Of a DNA stretch of 64,000 nt, positions 49,383 through 58,667 are shown piece after piece. Under the pieces are notes generated by a model. That model saw only the letters and a list, made by a program, of their open reading frames with translations. It did no database searches and was not told where the DNA came from. This DNA is from Bradyrhizobium sp. NFR13. Lineage in GTDB: Bacteria > Pseudomonadota > Alphaproteobacteria > Rhizobiales > Xanthobacteraceae. The stretch is taken from positions 248,001 to 312,000 of the forward strand of contig NZ_FOTP01000006.1 in the NCBI RefSeq assembly GCF_900114605.1. The letters run 5' to 3'. The translations under genes were made by a program, and so were the position numbers. The stretch's first letter is position 1. Each line of letters starts with the position of its first letter.

Positions 49383-50639
49383 CTACGATATGGCGCTCTT
49401 CCGTCCCCGCACCATGATCAACACGGCCGCGGCCGCCTGCAGCGCCATGCAGGCATAAAACGGCACGGCATAGCTTCCCGACAGATCGCGCAGCCAGCCG
49501 ACGATACCCGGACCGAAAGCGTAGGTGACCTGCGTCACTGCTGTGATCAGGCTGACCAGCACCCCGAACGACCGCGCATCGAATTCACGCTGCACAATCA
49601 GCGCCGGCAGCGTGATCAGATTTCCAACCGAAAAGCCGAACAACGCACAGGCGAAGAACACCAGCGCGTCGTTGCGCGAATTGATGATGATCGCAAGCGC
49701 CGTCGCCTGGCTGAGAAACGATAGCGCCGATGCCAGTCGCTGATTGAGCCTATCGATCACCGTCGAGAACAAGACGCGGCCAACCACCGCCATGAGCGTC
49801 AGCAGCGATACCGCGGCCGCCGCGCGCTCCCGGCCGATAACCGGATCGAGAAACGAGATCAGGTGGACGATGAAGCCGACCTGCGCAAACAATCCGAATG
49901 CAAAGGCAATGGTAAGCGTCAGGAACGCCACGTCGCGCATCGCCTCCGCGCGAATGCGTGTCGACGACGGTACATTTGTCGTAGCGGCAATACCGCCCGA
50001 TGCAGCGGACACTGCACGATGCGGCGGGTGACCGACAAAGATGATGATCACCGGGACAAGCAGTACAAGCATCGCAACCGCTGCTGCGATAGTCGCGCCG
50101 CCAAAGCCGAATGCGCTACTCGCCGTCACCATCAGAGGCACGCCGACGATGCCGCCGAAGCTCGCGCCGTTCAGCGCGAGACTGATGGCCATGCCGCGCT
50201 TCTTGTCGAACCACAGACCGAGTGTGTTGGTGATAGCGCCCAGGCTGGTGCCGGCCCACCCGAACGCGAGCAGCACATTCACCGCGTAGAGCTGCCAGGG
50301 CGAGGTGATCTGTCCGAGCAGGATGGTGGCGAAGGCCATCACGCCGACACCGGCCAGCAGGCAGTTGCGCGGCCCGAGCGCACGCATCGCTTCGCTCACG
50401 AATGCGACGAGAAATGCGCCAACGAGATAGAAGAAGGTCGTAGCCGTTGCGATGGTCGAGGCCGGCCAGCCATGCACCCGCTGAAGTTCCGCAAGATAGA
50501 CGCTCTGGCCATAGAAGCCGAGCGCCCAGCCGAATGTTGCGAGCAGGAAGCAGACACCTACAATACGCCAGCCGTCGTAACGAGCCGACGTTTCCTCATT
50601 TACCTCGGGCTTCTTCGGCCCAGTTGGCGTCGCGTCCAT
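49383..50639 (-). CDS. MFS transporter (OFA-like, oxalate/formate antiporter group)
   Basis: A 418-aa twelve-helix transporter: GWALGFYGQSVYLAELQRVHGWPASTIATATTFFYLVGAF, the loop 2-3 region, the HAEGHPPHRA-like centre and WLRDLSGSYAVPFYACMALQ near the end. It resembles OFA and related monocarboxylate-type MFS proteins, including ones in Bradyrhizobium. The substrate is unassigned. The region upstream to regR is 215 bp and divergent. Confidence 0.88.
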   Translation of the reverse strand: MDATPTGPKKPEVNEETSARYDGWRIVGVCFLLATFGWALGFYGQSVYLAELQRVHGWPASTIATATTFFYLVGAFLVAFVSEAMRALGPRNCLLAGVGVMAFATILLGQITSPWQLYAVNVLLAFGWAGTSLGAITNTLGLWFDKKRGMAISLALNGASFGGIVGVPLMVTASSAFGFGGATIAAAVAMLVLLVPVIIIFVGHPPHRAVSAASGGIAATTNVPSSTRIRAEAMRDVAFLTLTIAFAFGLFAQVGFIVHLISFLDPVIGRERAAAAVSLLTLMAVVGRVLFSTVIDRLNQRLASALSFLSQATALAIIINSRNDALVFFACALFGFSVGNLITLPALIVQREFDARSFGVLVSLITAVTQVTYAFGPGIVGWLRDLSGSYAVPFYACMALQAAAAVLIMVRGRKSAIS

Positions 50640-50854
50640 TCCGGATCTACTTTCATTACGTTTCGTCCATCATGCTGCTCTGCGACAACACGCCGCGCTG
50701 ATGTACCATCGTGATTAGAATTAACCACCCGTTTTACGGACCAAAACGCATCTAGATTAACTTCACAATCAAGCCATTCAAAGCCTCGCACCCTTGGCAG
50801 CTGCAATTCGCGCAGCCATATGTTACGGTATTGGATATGGAGGATTTTTGAACC

Positions 50855-51409
50855 GTGAGTGCACTCGCCGAAGTGACCGAACAGACCGACCGCTCGCTCC
50901 TGATCGTGGAGGACGACAAGCCGTTTCTGGAGCGTCTTTCGCGCGCGATGGAAACACGCGGCTTCACGGTCACGTCCTGCGACTCCGTTTCCGACGGTCT
51001 CGCGCAGATCGGCAAGTCGGCGCCCGCCTTTGCCGTGGTCGATCTTCGCCTCGGTGACGGCAACGGCCTCGATGTCGTATCCGCACTGAAACAGCAGCGT
51101 CCCGATGCGCGCGCCATCGTGCTCACCGGTTATGGCAACATCGCCACTGCCGTGACGGCGGTGAAGATGGGTGCCGTCGACTATCTGTCGAAGCCGGCCG
51201 ATGCCGACGACGTCGTTGCGGCGCTGCTTGCGATCGACAATGACAAGTCCGAATTGCCGAACAACCCGATGTCAGCCGACCGCGTGCGCTGGGAACATAT
51301 CCAGCGCATCTATGAAATGTGCAATCGCAACGTTTCGGAGACTGCACGTCGTCTGAACATGCATCGCCGTACGCTGCAGCGCATTCTCGCCAAGCGCGCG
51401 CCGCGCTAA
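50855..51409 (+). CDS. regR: RegR/ActR/PrrA-type response regulator
   Basis: A 184-aa redox-responsive global regulator from GTG 50855. The receiver carries D20/D21 and the acceptor D63 in AVVDLRLGDGNGL; D63 is the acceptor known in Bradyrhizobium RegR. The C-terminal HTH RNVSETARRLNMHRRTLQRILAKRAPR is the near-invariant FIS-like helix-turn-helix of this family. RegR controls genes for nitrogen fixation, photosynthesis, carbon fixation and respiratory oxidases. Its cognate sensor RegS is usually next to it but is not in the flanking DNA here. Confidence 0.93.
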   Translation: MSALAEVTEQTDRSLLIVEDDKPFLERLSRAMETRGFTVTSCDSVSDGLAQIGKSAPAFAVVDLRLGDGNGLDVVSALKQQRPDARAIVLTGYGNIATAVTAVKMGAVDYLSKPADADDVVAALLAIDNDKSELPNNPMSADRVRWEHIQRIYEMCNRNVSETARRLNMHRRTLQRILAKRAPR

Positions 51410-51423
51410 GCCTTCTTTCAAAG

Positions 51424-51954
51424 CTAGATTTCGTTCGGCCACGCTGCATGACCTTGAGGGTCATGCAGCCTGTTCAGTCTGTGCGCCGCGGTCATCGCGA
51501 AGCGCAGCATCATGCTTTTGCGCGTCGCCGCCGGCAGGCGATGTTCCGGCGCATCGCAATGGATATGCGCGCCATAGGCATCCGCCACGATCAGGCCTGT
51601 CTCACCGGGAAAAATCTCGCAGGGCAGATCCTGCGTGAAGGCGAAGAACAGCCGGTCGCAATGGGCGCGGTAGTCCGGCCATTTCTGATCGGCCCGCAAA
51701 TCCTCGATCGATGACTTGATCTCGACGATCCAGACATCCCCACGCTCGTTCAGCGCGACCATGTCCGCACGCCGCCCGGACGGCAACGGCAGCTCGCTGA
51801 CGCATGAAAATCCGAGCGACCGCAACAGCCGGGTGGTTCCGCGCGCAATCGCCAGCGCCGTCTCCGACTGGCGACCATCGAAAATCAGCGTGGGCGTGTG
51901 AACGGCATTCGATTCCATGGCGACAAACTTAGCCGATTTCGGCGGGGCCGCCAT
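51424..51954 (-). CDS. mmcB: MmcB-family DNA repair protein
   Basis: A 176-aa member of the MmcB family (PD-(D/E)xK-like): the core LPSGRRADMVALNERGDVWIVEIKSSIEDLRADQKWPDYRAHCDRLFFAF contains D, E and K of a nuclease-like site. In Caulobacter MmcB is SOS-induced and counters mitomycin C damage. ATG 51954 is chosen (GGAG upstream; a GTG immediately before is also possible). It is convergent with regR; an 11-bp hairpin lies inside the gene's 3' end. Confidence 0.92.
   Translation of the reverse strand: MAAPPKSAKFVAMESNAVHTPTLIFDGRQSETALAIARGTTRLLRSLGFSCVSELPLPSGRRADMVALNERGDVWIVEIKSSIEDLRADQKWPDYRAHCDRLFFAFTQDLPCEIFPGETGLIVADAYGAHIHCDAPEHRLPAATRKSMMLRFAMTAAHRLNRLHDPQGHAAWPNEI
51443..51469. repeat. 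11-bp perfect hairpin inside the 3' end of mmcB
   Basis: GCTGCATGACC (51443-51453) and GGTCATGCAGC (51459-51469) are exact reverse complements with a 5-nt loop, encoding LHDPQGHAA of MmcB. Its place between two convergent genes suggests a transcription-termination role for regR or mmcB, though no T-tract is adjacent. Confidence 0.45.
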
Positions 51955-52065
51955 CACGTCTCCCGCCGGTCTGCCGCACGAATGTCGCCAGCCGGACGCA
52001 AGTGTTCCGCAAGCGGCAGCGGGCGTGTCCTTTCGTCGTAGCAGCCCGGATTACGGAGACATCCC

Positions 52066-53190
52066 ATGAGCTTAGCCCATCTCAGTCGCGTCATCCTGAT
52101 CGCGGCTGCCGCAACTTTGCCGCACGCGATTTTCGCCGGTTCCGCACAGGCCAAGCCGACCGTCGAAGTCGCCTTCGTGCTCGATACCACCGGTTCCATG
52201 AGCGGGCTGATCGAGGGCGCCAAGCGCAAGATCTGGTCGATCGCAACCACGATCCTCGACAGCAATCCCGATGCAGACATCCGCATGGGCCTCGTCGCCT
52301 ATCGCGACATCGGCGACGACTACGTCACCAAGACCTTTGACCTCACCACCGACATCCAGGATCTCTATGGCAACCTGCTGCAGGTCCGGGCGCAGGGTGG
52401 CGGCGATTGGCCGGAAAGCGTCAACGAAGCACTCGATGTCGCCGTCAACAAGCTGCAATGGACCAAGGGCAACGATGTCAGGCGTATCGCCTTCCTGGTC
52501 GGCGACGCACCGCCTCATATGGATTATCAGCAAGACACGAAATACATGACCACGCTCGAAGTCGCGAAGCAGAAGGACATCATCGTCAATGCTGTTCTGG
52601 CCGGTGCGGCGCGCGACACCGAACGGGCGTGGCGCGATATCGCCCAGCGCGGCGACGGCCGTTTCATTGCGATCCCCCAAGATGGCGGACAGGTCGTCAT
52701 CATCCAGACGCCCTATGACGAAGAGATCATCATCCTGCAGAATGACATCAACAAGACGGTGATCCCCTACGGGCCCCCTCCACTGCAGAAGCATACCGAG
52801 AACAAGACCCGACAGCTCTCGGAAGTCGCTGCGGCGGCGCCAGCATCGGCGACTGATATGGCGAGCTACATCAACAAGCGCGCGAAAGTGTCGTCGGAAG
52901 CTGTCACCGGCGGCGGTGATCTCGTCAGCGACGTGTCCGCCGGCAAGCAGAAGCTCGACAGCGTGAAAGAGGATGAATTGCCTGAGGCCATGCGCAAACT
53001 GTCGCCGCAGCAGCGCGCCGATGAACTCGGCAAGCAGATGAAAGATCGCAAGGCGCTGAACGACAAGCTGACCGCACTGGTGGCCAAGCGCGATGCATAC
53101 CTCATGACCCAGCGCGACAAGGCGCCGGCCAAGACGTCGTCCTTCGACCGCGAGGTGGAGGCGACGTTGAAGGTACAATTGAAGAAGTGA
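52066..53190 (+). CDS. Secreted von Willebrand factor A domain protein
   Basis: A 374-aa periplasmic or surface protein with a signal peptide (LIAAAATLPHAIFAGSAQA) and a vWA domain from about 33 to 215. The MIDAS motif DTTGSMSG (D40, S44, S46) and the later T and D (GLVAYRDIGDDYVT; GGDWPE...) are intact, so a metal ion and a protein ligand can be bound. The C-terminal half is charged and helical. The function and partner are unknown; the gene stands alone. Confidence 0.9.
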   Translation: MSLAHLSRVILIAAAATLPHAIFAGSAQAKPTVEVAFVLDTTGSMSGLIEGAKRKIWSIATTILDSNPDADIRMGLVAYRDIGDDYVTKTFDLTTDIQDLYGNLLQVRAQGGGDWPESVNEALDVAVNKLQWTKGNDVRRIAFLVGDAPPHMDYQQDTKYMTTLEVAKQKDIIVNAVLAGAARDTERAWRDIAQRGDGRFIAIPQDGGQVVIIQTPYDEEIIILQNDINKTVIPYGPPPLQKHTENKTRQLSEVAAAAPASATDMASYINKRAKVSSEAVTGGGDLVSDVSAGKQKLDSVKEDELPEAMRKLSPQQRADELGKQMKDRKALNDKLTALVAKRDAYLMTQRDKAPAKTSSFDREVEATLKVQLKK

Positions 53191-53195
53191 TCTTT

Positions 53196-53245
53196 TTCCC
53201 CTCTCCCCCGGGCGCGGCGCAGCCGCGTCTGGCGGGCGAGGGGAA
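53196..53245. repeat. Hairpin-forming repeat after the vWA gene
   Basis: TTCCCCTC (53196-53203) and GAGGGGAA (53238-53245) form an 8-bp stem enclosing a GC-rich imperfect hairpin (CCCCCGGGCG...GGCGGGCG). It resembles the GC-rich intergenic repeats of this bacterial group and could end transcription of the vWA gene. Confidence 0.5.
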
Positions 53246-53302
53246 GAAAGAAAGCGCCCAGATTCCCCTTTTCTCGCCCGCAAAAATCAGCATTGTGGCG
53301 CG

Positions 53303-53971
53303 ATGACAAACGAAACCGAACATAAAGCCCAGGCCGGCGGCACCATCATTCCGGTGACCCTGTTTCAGCAGAACTGCATGTTGCTGTGGGATGAGGCCAC
53401 ACGGCAGGCTGTGGTGATCGATCCCGGCGGCGACGTGCCGCTGATCCTGGACGCCATTGCCAAAGCCGATGTGAAGGTCAAGCAGATCTGGCTGACCCAC
53501 GGCCATATCGACCATGTCGGCGGCGCCGACGAGCTGCGCGAGACGCTGAAGGTCGAGATCATCGGCCCGCATGTCGCCGATACGTTCCTGCTCGAACATG
53601 TCGAGGACAGCGGCGCAAAATACGGCATGACGGGCACCCGTAACTTCATGCCTGACCGCTGGCTCAATGAAGGCGACACCGTCAGCGTCGGCGGTCTGAC
53701 ATTCGACGTATTGCACTGCCCCGGCCATTCGCCCGGCAGCGTCGTGTATTACAGCAAGGCGATGAAGTTCGCCCATGTGGGCGACGTGCTGTTCGCAGGC
53801 TCCATCGGGCGGACCGACTTCCCCGGCGGTAGCCATGAAACGTTGATCAGTTCGATCATGACCAAGCTGATCCCGCTCGGCGATGATGTTGGGTTCATCT
53901 GCGGCCACGGACCAGGCTCCAGCATCGGCCAGGAGCGGATGACCAACCCGTTCCTAACCGGCGAAGCGTAG
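53303..53971 (+). CDS. MBL-fold metallohydrolase (glyoxalase II-like)
   Basis: A 222-aa metallo-beta-lactamase-fold hydrolase. The metal site THGHIDHVGG supplies H66, H68, D70 and H71; further ligands are in CPGHSPGSVVYY, FAGSIGRTDFPGGSH and the C-terminal ICGHGPGSSIGQERMTNPFL. These blocks match small glyoxalase II-like hydrolases (the YcbL type). Substrates of such proteins are thioesters or related compounds; the exact one is not known. Confidence 0.93.
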   Translation: MTNETEHKAQAGGTIIPVTLFQQNCMLLWDEATRQAVVIDPGGDVPLILDAIAKADVKVKQIWLTHGHIDHVGGADELRETLKVEIIGPHVADTFLLEHVEDSGAKYGMTGTRNFMPDRWLNEGDTVSVGGLTFDVLHCPGHSPGSVVYYSKAMKFAHVGDVLFAGSIGRTDFPGGSHETLISSIMTKLIPLGDDVGFICGHGPGSSIGQERMTNPFLTGEA

Positions 53972-54016
53972 CGTCATAGGCGACGTATGAAGTGATCTGA
54001 GCGCCCCGCAGCGCCT

Positions 54017-54256
54017 TCAGAGATTGGTCCAGTCCTCGATCTGCGATGCCGCAATGGTTCGCTTGGGCTGATATGGATTCAGGGTACCGGCCGTCGCGGT
54101 CCAGCCCTTGGCCAGGATTTCCCGGGCGAACAGTTTTGCATCGATTTCGGATTTGAAGGTCCTGGTCGTACGCACGCCATTTGTCACGCGGGTGTCGGAC
54201 TTCACTGATTTGTCGGGGCCAAACGCCACGTACCAGATATCGGACTTCGTCATCAT
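54017..54256 (-). CDS. Hypothetical protein next to the desaturase
   Basis: A 79-aa protein from ATG 54256 (a second Met follows); the longer frame to 54418 would overlap the desaturase gene. SDIWYVAFGPDKSVKSDTRVTNGVRTTRTFKSEIDAKLFAREILAKGWTATAGTLNPYQPKRTIAASQIEDW has a small alpha/beta pattern and no membrane segment. It follows the desaturase by 65 bp on the same strand. The family is not recognised. Confidence 0.65.
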   Translation of the reverse strand: MMTKSDIWYVAFGPDKSVKSDTRVTNGVRTTRTFKSEIDAKLFAREILAKGWTATAGTLNPYQPKRTIAASQIEDWTNL

Positions 54257-54321
54257 GGTGTAGTAACGCGAATTGTGACGAAAAGTTGCATCTCGTGTGG
54301 CACGCTCAGGCTCGGCAGGCC

Positions 54322-55293
54322 TTACCTCTTGGTTGTATGCCGCGGCTCGACAACATCCGATACCAGGCCGAGCTTCTCCAGCAGGCGGATCGTCAGATAG
54401 GTGGTATCGAACTCCCACCAGCGATGGCCATGGCGCGCGGAGCGCTGATCGGCGTGGTGATTGTTGTGCCAGCCCTCACCATGGGCGAGGTAGCCTATGA
54501 ACAGATTGTTGCGGCTGTCCTCGTCGGTCGCGTAGTTGCGATAGCCCCAGATGTGGGTGACCGAATTGACCGCCCAGGTCTGATGCCAGACGAAGACGGT
54601 TCGCACGAAGACCGCCCAGACGACGATGCTGAGAGCGAACTGCACGGCCTCGGCCCATGAGCCGCCCCACAGCAGTTTGCCGGCGAGGCCCGCAAAGAAG
54701 AAGACGTTGATCTGGATGAGCAGGATCTTCAGCTGCCAGAGATTACGCTCCAGCGCGACATAGAACGGATCACGCAGGACGTCCTTGGCATATCGTTCAT
54801 AGATGCCGAGGCGAGACAGGTCTGGGTTCTTCACCAGCAACCAGCCTATATGGCCCCAGAAGAAGCTGGCAAGCGGGCTGTGTGGGTCCGGCTGCTCGTC
54901 GGACTTCTCGTGATGACGGCGATGGATGGCAACCCAGCGCGCCGGCGTATCCTCGGCACAGCAGATCGCTACGACAACGAAAGCGTACTCCAGCCATTTC
55001 GGGCACTTGAAACCGCGATGCGTCAGCAACCGGTGATAACCGATATTGATGCCGATGAGGCCGAACAACCGCGCTGCGATGACCGCCACGATCACCGCGG
55101 TCCAGTTGAAGAACACCGGCATCAGAGCGAGCAATGCGAGTGCGTGAAAAGTGCCGATGGTGAGCGTGTTGAGCCAGTCGATCCGGTAAGGCTGCACGCC
55201 CTCCGGCAAAGAGAGACCTGTTTCAGCGCGATCAGCAAGCGGAACATCGAGTGCGATAGCAGGGGCGATCTGGTCGCGATTGCTGACGGCCAT
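54322..55293 (-). CDS. Acyl-CoA/acyl-lipid fatty acid desaturase
   Basis: A 323-aa membrane di-iron desaturase of the stearoyl type, introducing a cis double bond into a fatty acyl chain. The three histidine boxes are HRLLTH, HRRHH and HNNHH, with the extra WHQTWAVNSVTHIWG region typical of Delta9 enzymes. Four membrane helices in two pairs are apparent. It probably adjusts membrane fluidity. The downstream small gene may be in the same message. Confidence 0.94.
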   Translation of the reverse strand: MAVSNRDQIAPAIALDVPLADRAETGLSLPEGVQPYRIDWLNTLTIGTFHALALLALMPVFFNWTAVIVAVIAARLFGLIGINIGYHRLLTHRGFKCPKWLEYAFVVVAICCAEDTPARWVAIHRRHHEKSDEQPDPHSPLASFFWGHIGWLLVKNPDLSRLGIYERYAKDVLRDPFYVALERNLWQLKILLIQINVFFFAGLAGKLLWGGSWAEAVQFALSIVVWAVFVRTVFVWHQTWAVNSVTHIWGYRNYATDEDSRNNLFIGYLAHGEGWHNNHHADQRSARHGHRWWEFDTTYLTIRLLEKLGLVSDVVEPRHTTKR

Positions 55294-55411
55294 TTAACTC
55301 CGCATCCGGGCGATGGATCGCCGCGTGGTGCTCGCGTGTTTCCCCTGCACTTCTCTACGCGAGAAGATCGGCGCTGACTACGGATACGCTGCAGGCCATA
55401 GACGGAACAAA

Positions 55412-55435
55412 ACAGGCTGCCCGAAGGCAGCCTGT
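55412..55435 (-). terminator. Intrinsic terminator downstream of the DUF1236 gene
   Basis: ACAGGCTGCC (55412-55421) and GGCAGCCTGT (55426-55435) form a perfect 10-bp stem with a 4-nt loop. On the minus strand it is followed by TTTTGTT. It lies 25 bp after the stop of the gene at 55460-55879. Confidence 0.88.
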
Positions 55436-55459
55436 TCCATAAGTTACTTCGCGATCGGC

Positions 55460-55879
55460 TTAATCGATCACTTCCACGATGCGATGGGTGCGCGGCTCGA
55501 CGAGAACCGTGCGACCATTGACCACGGTGTAGCGGTATTCACGAGCGGAATTGTATTCCGCCGGAACTTCGTAATAGGTCACGCCGCTCTCGGGCAGCAC
55601 GGCACCGACACGAACCTCGTTGCTATAGGTGTAGGATGGGCGACGCTGTTCCACGACGTAGTTACGGAACCGCGGACGATCGTCGACGCCGAGCACACCG
55701 GCTACACCGCCGACGACACCACCAATGGTGCCACCAACGATAGCGCCGACAGGGCCCGCAGCGCGCTCGCCATCGCGCGCACCACGCTCAATGCCTCCAG
55801 GGACACCCTGGGCCTGAGCAACGACGGGAAGAGCCATCACGGCGACGATGGCAGCGGTTCCAAGAAGACGGCGGATCAT
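55460..55879 (-). CDS. DUF1236-domain secreted protein
   Basis: A 139-aa secreted protein from ATG 55879 (GGAGATC upstream; the longer frame to 55921 is rejected). The signal peptide is RRLLGTAAIVAVMALPVVAQAQ; a glycine-rich segment (GAIVGGTIGGVVGGVAGVLG) resembles a membrane-inserting glycine zipper; the C-terminal VTYYEVPAEYNSAREYRYTVVNGRTVLVEPRTHRIVEVI is the DUF1236 domain, widespread in Bradyrhizobium-group bacteria. It has its own terminator. The function is not known. Confidence 0.92.
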   Translation of the reverse strand: MIRRLLGTAAIVAVMALPVVAQAQGVPGGIERGARDGERAAGPVGAIVGGTIGGVVGGVAGVLGVDDRPRFRNYVVEQRRPSYTYSNEVRVGAVLPESGVTYYEVPAEYNSAREYRYTVVNGRTVLVEPRTHRIVEVID

Positions 55880-56073
55880 GATGATCTCCAGTTCTGATTG
55901 ATCCATATTGCGCCGATACAAGTTCGCGACCGCACGATGGTTCCGGAGATTGAACTGTTAGAGCCTGCGCAGAGACGCTCAAATATCTGGAGAGATATGG
56001 AACCGGACGATCAGAGTCTTTATTTTGACGCGTTTTCTTGACGCGAACCAGTACCCACTTCGCTTGAAACGCT

Positions 56074-58563
56074 TTAATTCGTGACCATCGCGCGGATGCG
56101 TCGCAAGAAATGATCGAGGTCGAATGGCTTGGTGATCATCTCCATCCCAGGCTGCAGAAAGCCCTTCGCCATAACGACGCTTTCGGAATAGCCGGTGATG
56201 AACAGGATTTTCAACTCCGGCCGCGCCTCGCGCGCTTGATCGGCAAGCTGAAGGCCGCTCATGCCGGGCAGCCCGATATCGGTGACCAGCAGATCGATCT
56301 GCGGCGTCTCGCGCAGGACCCGCAAGCCCGACGAGCCATCACCAGCCTCGAGCACGCGATAGCCTTCATCCTGCAACATATCGACGATGACGGAGCGCAC
56401 CACCGGCTCATCCTCGACGACCAGCAAGGTTTCGCCCGCGGCCACGTGCTGATCGCCCTTCAGCGGATCGGCATCCTGTGCGGCAGCGTCTCCCTCGTGA
56501 CGCGGCAGATACAATTTCACGACCGTCCCGATACCGACCCCGCTATCGATGCTGACATGTCCATTGGACTGACGCGCGAAGCCGTAGATCATCGACAGGC
56601 CGAGGCCCGTGCCTTGCCCGATCGGCTTTGTCGTGAAGAACGGATCGAAGGCGCGCGCCACGACCTCCGGACTCATGCCGGTTCCGCTGTCGCTGACGCT
56701 GATACAAATGTAGTTGCCAGGCGTCAAAGCCGGCCCATTAGCATTGATGGCATCGACGCGCACATTCTGTGTCGCGATCTTCAGGTGCCCACCATCAGGC
56801 ATCGCGTCGCGCGCATTGATCGCCAGATTGAGCAACGCGCTCTCCAACTGGTTCGGATCGCACAGCGTGCACCACAGATCAGGCGCCGCCGCGATATCGA
56901 GATTCAGCGTCTCACCAATGGTCCGGCGCAACAGATCTTCAAGCGAGACGATCAGTGCATTCACATCGACGCTTTTCGGAATCAACGGCTGCCGTCGTGC
57001 GAAGGCCAGCAACCGGTGCGTCAGCGCCGCCGCACGATTGGCCGAGGTCATCGCAGCATCGATATAGCGCGCGATGTTGTCGGTGCGGCCCTGACCGAGC
57101 CGTGTCTGCATCAGGTCGAGCGAGCCGACGATGCCGGTGAGCAGGTTGTTGAAGTCATGCGCTATGCCGCCGGTGAGCTGACCGACAGCCTCCATTTTCT
57201 GCGACTGTCGCAGCGCCTCTTCCGTGTTTTTAAGGCGCTCGGCGGCAACCTTCTCGGCAGTGATATCGCGCGCCACACAATAGATCTGGTTCTGATCCGG
57301 CACCGCCGTCCAGGACAGCCAGCGATAGGAGCCATCCTTGTGGCGAATGCGATTCTCGAAACGGATCGTCGGTTCGCCATCAGCAAGTTTTCCGAGCTCG
57401 GCCATCGTCCTGGCCTGGTCGTCGGGATGTTCGAGCCAGCGCGAGGTCCTGTTCAGAAGCTCGGCCTCGCTCCAGCCGAGCATGCGCGTCCAGGCCGGAT
57501 TGACGGTGCGCCAGACGCCGTCATAGTCGGAGACCATCAGGAGATCCTGCGACACGCTCCAGATCCGGTCGCGCTCGCGCGTCTTGTCGCGCACGCGCTG
57601 TTCCAGCGTCTCATTGAGGTCCGCGAATTTTGCCGCGAGCTGGCGCGCCTCTTCCTCACTCTTGCGCAGCGCCTGCTCGACCAGCACCTGATCGGTCACG
57701 TCGGTATGCGCGCCGACCAGCCGCAACGGCTTTCCCGCCTCGTCACGCTCGATATAGGACCGCACTGAAATCCAGCGGGTCTGGCCATCGCTCGGGCGAA
57801 TGATGCGATATTGCGCCGTGTAATCGCGCACGTCGCTTTCCACCGCGTCCCGAAACTTCTGCTCGACCGCCTCGCGATCCTCGGGATGAATACGGCGGAC
57901 CCAATCCTCGTGCGACTCGTTGGCTGCCTCCGGCGGCAGGCCGTGAACAATCAGATATTCGGGCGAACGGCGATTGTGAAAACCGGTGCGGAGATCTACT
58001 TCGAGGCCACCGATCTGGCCAATCTTCTGCACGCGCGCGAGTTCCGTTTCGCGCTCACGCAAGGCGACCGTCGCTTCATGATCCCGGGTGACATCGCGAA
58101 AAATCACCAGCACACCGCCGACACCGTCATCGAGATCAAGCGGGCTGTAGCTGTAGGTCCAGTAACCGTGTTCGAGCTTGCCGTCACGCGTGATGGGGAT
58201 CAACTGGTTCTCGTGCCAGGTGGCACCGCCACCACTCATCACCTGCGCGATCTGCGGGCCGATGATGTGCCAGAGCTCATGCCAGAATTCACGACCGCGC
58301 GCGCCCAGCGCCGCGGGATGCTGTCGCGCATCGAGTGTCCGGGCGCAGGCGTCGTTGTAGAACTGGAAGAGTTCCGGTCCCCACCAGATGAACATCGGGT
58401 GGTTGGTATTCAGAACGATCCGGATCGCGGTACGCAGACTCTGCGGCCAAGTGTCCGGTGCGCCGATTGGATGCGATGCCCAATCGTAAGCGCGCATCAA
58501 CGCCCCCATCTCGCCTCCACCGGCGAGAAAATCGGGCCAATTCGGTCGATGAGCATCCAACAT
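56074..58563 (-). CDS. PAS-domain hybrid histidine kinase with receiver
   Basis: An 829-aa soluble hybrid kinase: an N-terminal PAS_4-like domain (about 25-165), a PAS_3 domain (190-295), a third PAS (335-440), then HisKA with H469 in MEAVGQLTGGIAHDFNNLLTGI, HATPase_c (NLAINARDAMPDGG; DSGTGMS; FDPFFTTKPIGQGTGLGLSMI) and a C-terminal receiver with acceptor Asp in LLVTDIGLPGMSG near 760. The three PAS domains point to cytoplasmic, perhaps redox, light or ligand, sensing. No response regulator gene adjoins it. Confidence 0.95.
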   Translation of the reverse strand: MLDAHRPNWPDFLAGGGEMGALMRAYDWASHPIGAPDTWPQSLRTAIRIVLNTNHPMFIWWGPELFQFYNDACARTLDARQHPAALGARGREFWHELWHIIGPQIAQVMSGGGATWHENQLIPITRDGKLEHGYWTYSYSPLDLDDGVGGVLVIFRDVTRDHEATVALRERETELARVQKIGQIGGLEVDLRTGFHNRRSPEYLIVHGLPPEAANESHEDWVRRIHPEDREAVEQKFRDAVESDVRDYTAQYRIIRPSDGQTRWISVRSYIERDEAGKPLRLVGAHTDVTDQVLVEQALRKSEEEARQLAAKFADLNETLEQRVRDKTRERDRIWSVSQDLLMVSDYDGVWRTVNPAWTRMLGWSEAELLNRTSRWLEHPDDQARTMAELGKLADGEPTIRFENRIRHKDGSYRWLSWTAVPDQNQIYCVARDITAEKVAAERLKNTEEALRQSQKMEAVGQLTGGIAHDFNNLLTGIVGSLDLMQTRLGQGRTDNIARYIDAAMTSANRAAALTHRLLAFARRQPLIPKSVDVNALIVSLEDLLRRTIGETLNLDIAAAPDLWCTLCDPNQLESALLNLAINARDAMPDGGHLKIATQNVRVDAINANGPALTPGNYICISVSDSGTGMSPEVVARAFDPFFTTKPIGQGTGLGLSMIYGFARQSNGHVSIDSGVGIGTVVKLYLPRHEGDAAAQDADPLKGDQHVAAGETLLVVEDEPVVRSVIVDMLQDEGYRVLEAGDGSSGLRVLRETPQIDLLVTDIGLPGMSGLQLADQAREARPELKILFITGYSESVVMAKGFLQPGMEMITKPFDLDHFLRRIRAMVTN

Positions 58564-58667
58564 GCGCGGGCAACCGGTACGCAGGACCAGGCTGACGGAT
58601 TTCGAGAACTTAGCGCCCTGTCAGACCTGGCGCAAATCGGCGCCAATCACGCCCTGTTACTTACTTG

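Noticed and set aside
56110-57768. 552-codon plus-strand frame opposite the hybrid kinase
   Set aside because: Antisense to a complete PAS-HisKA-HATPase-REC protein; His/Arg/Gln-rich shadow with no domain pattern.
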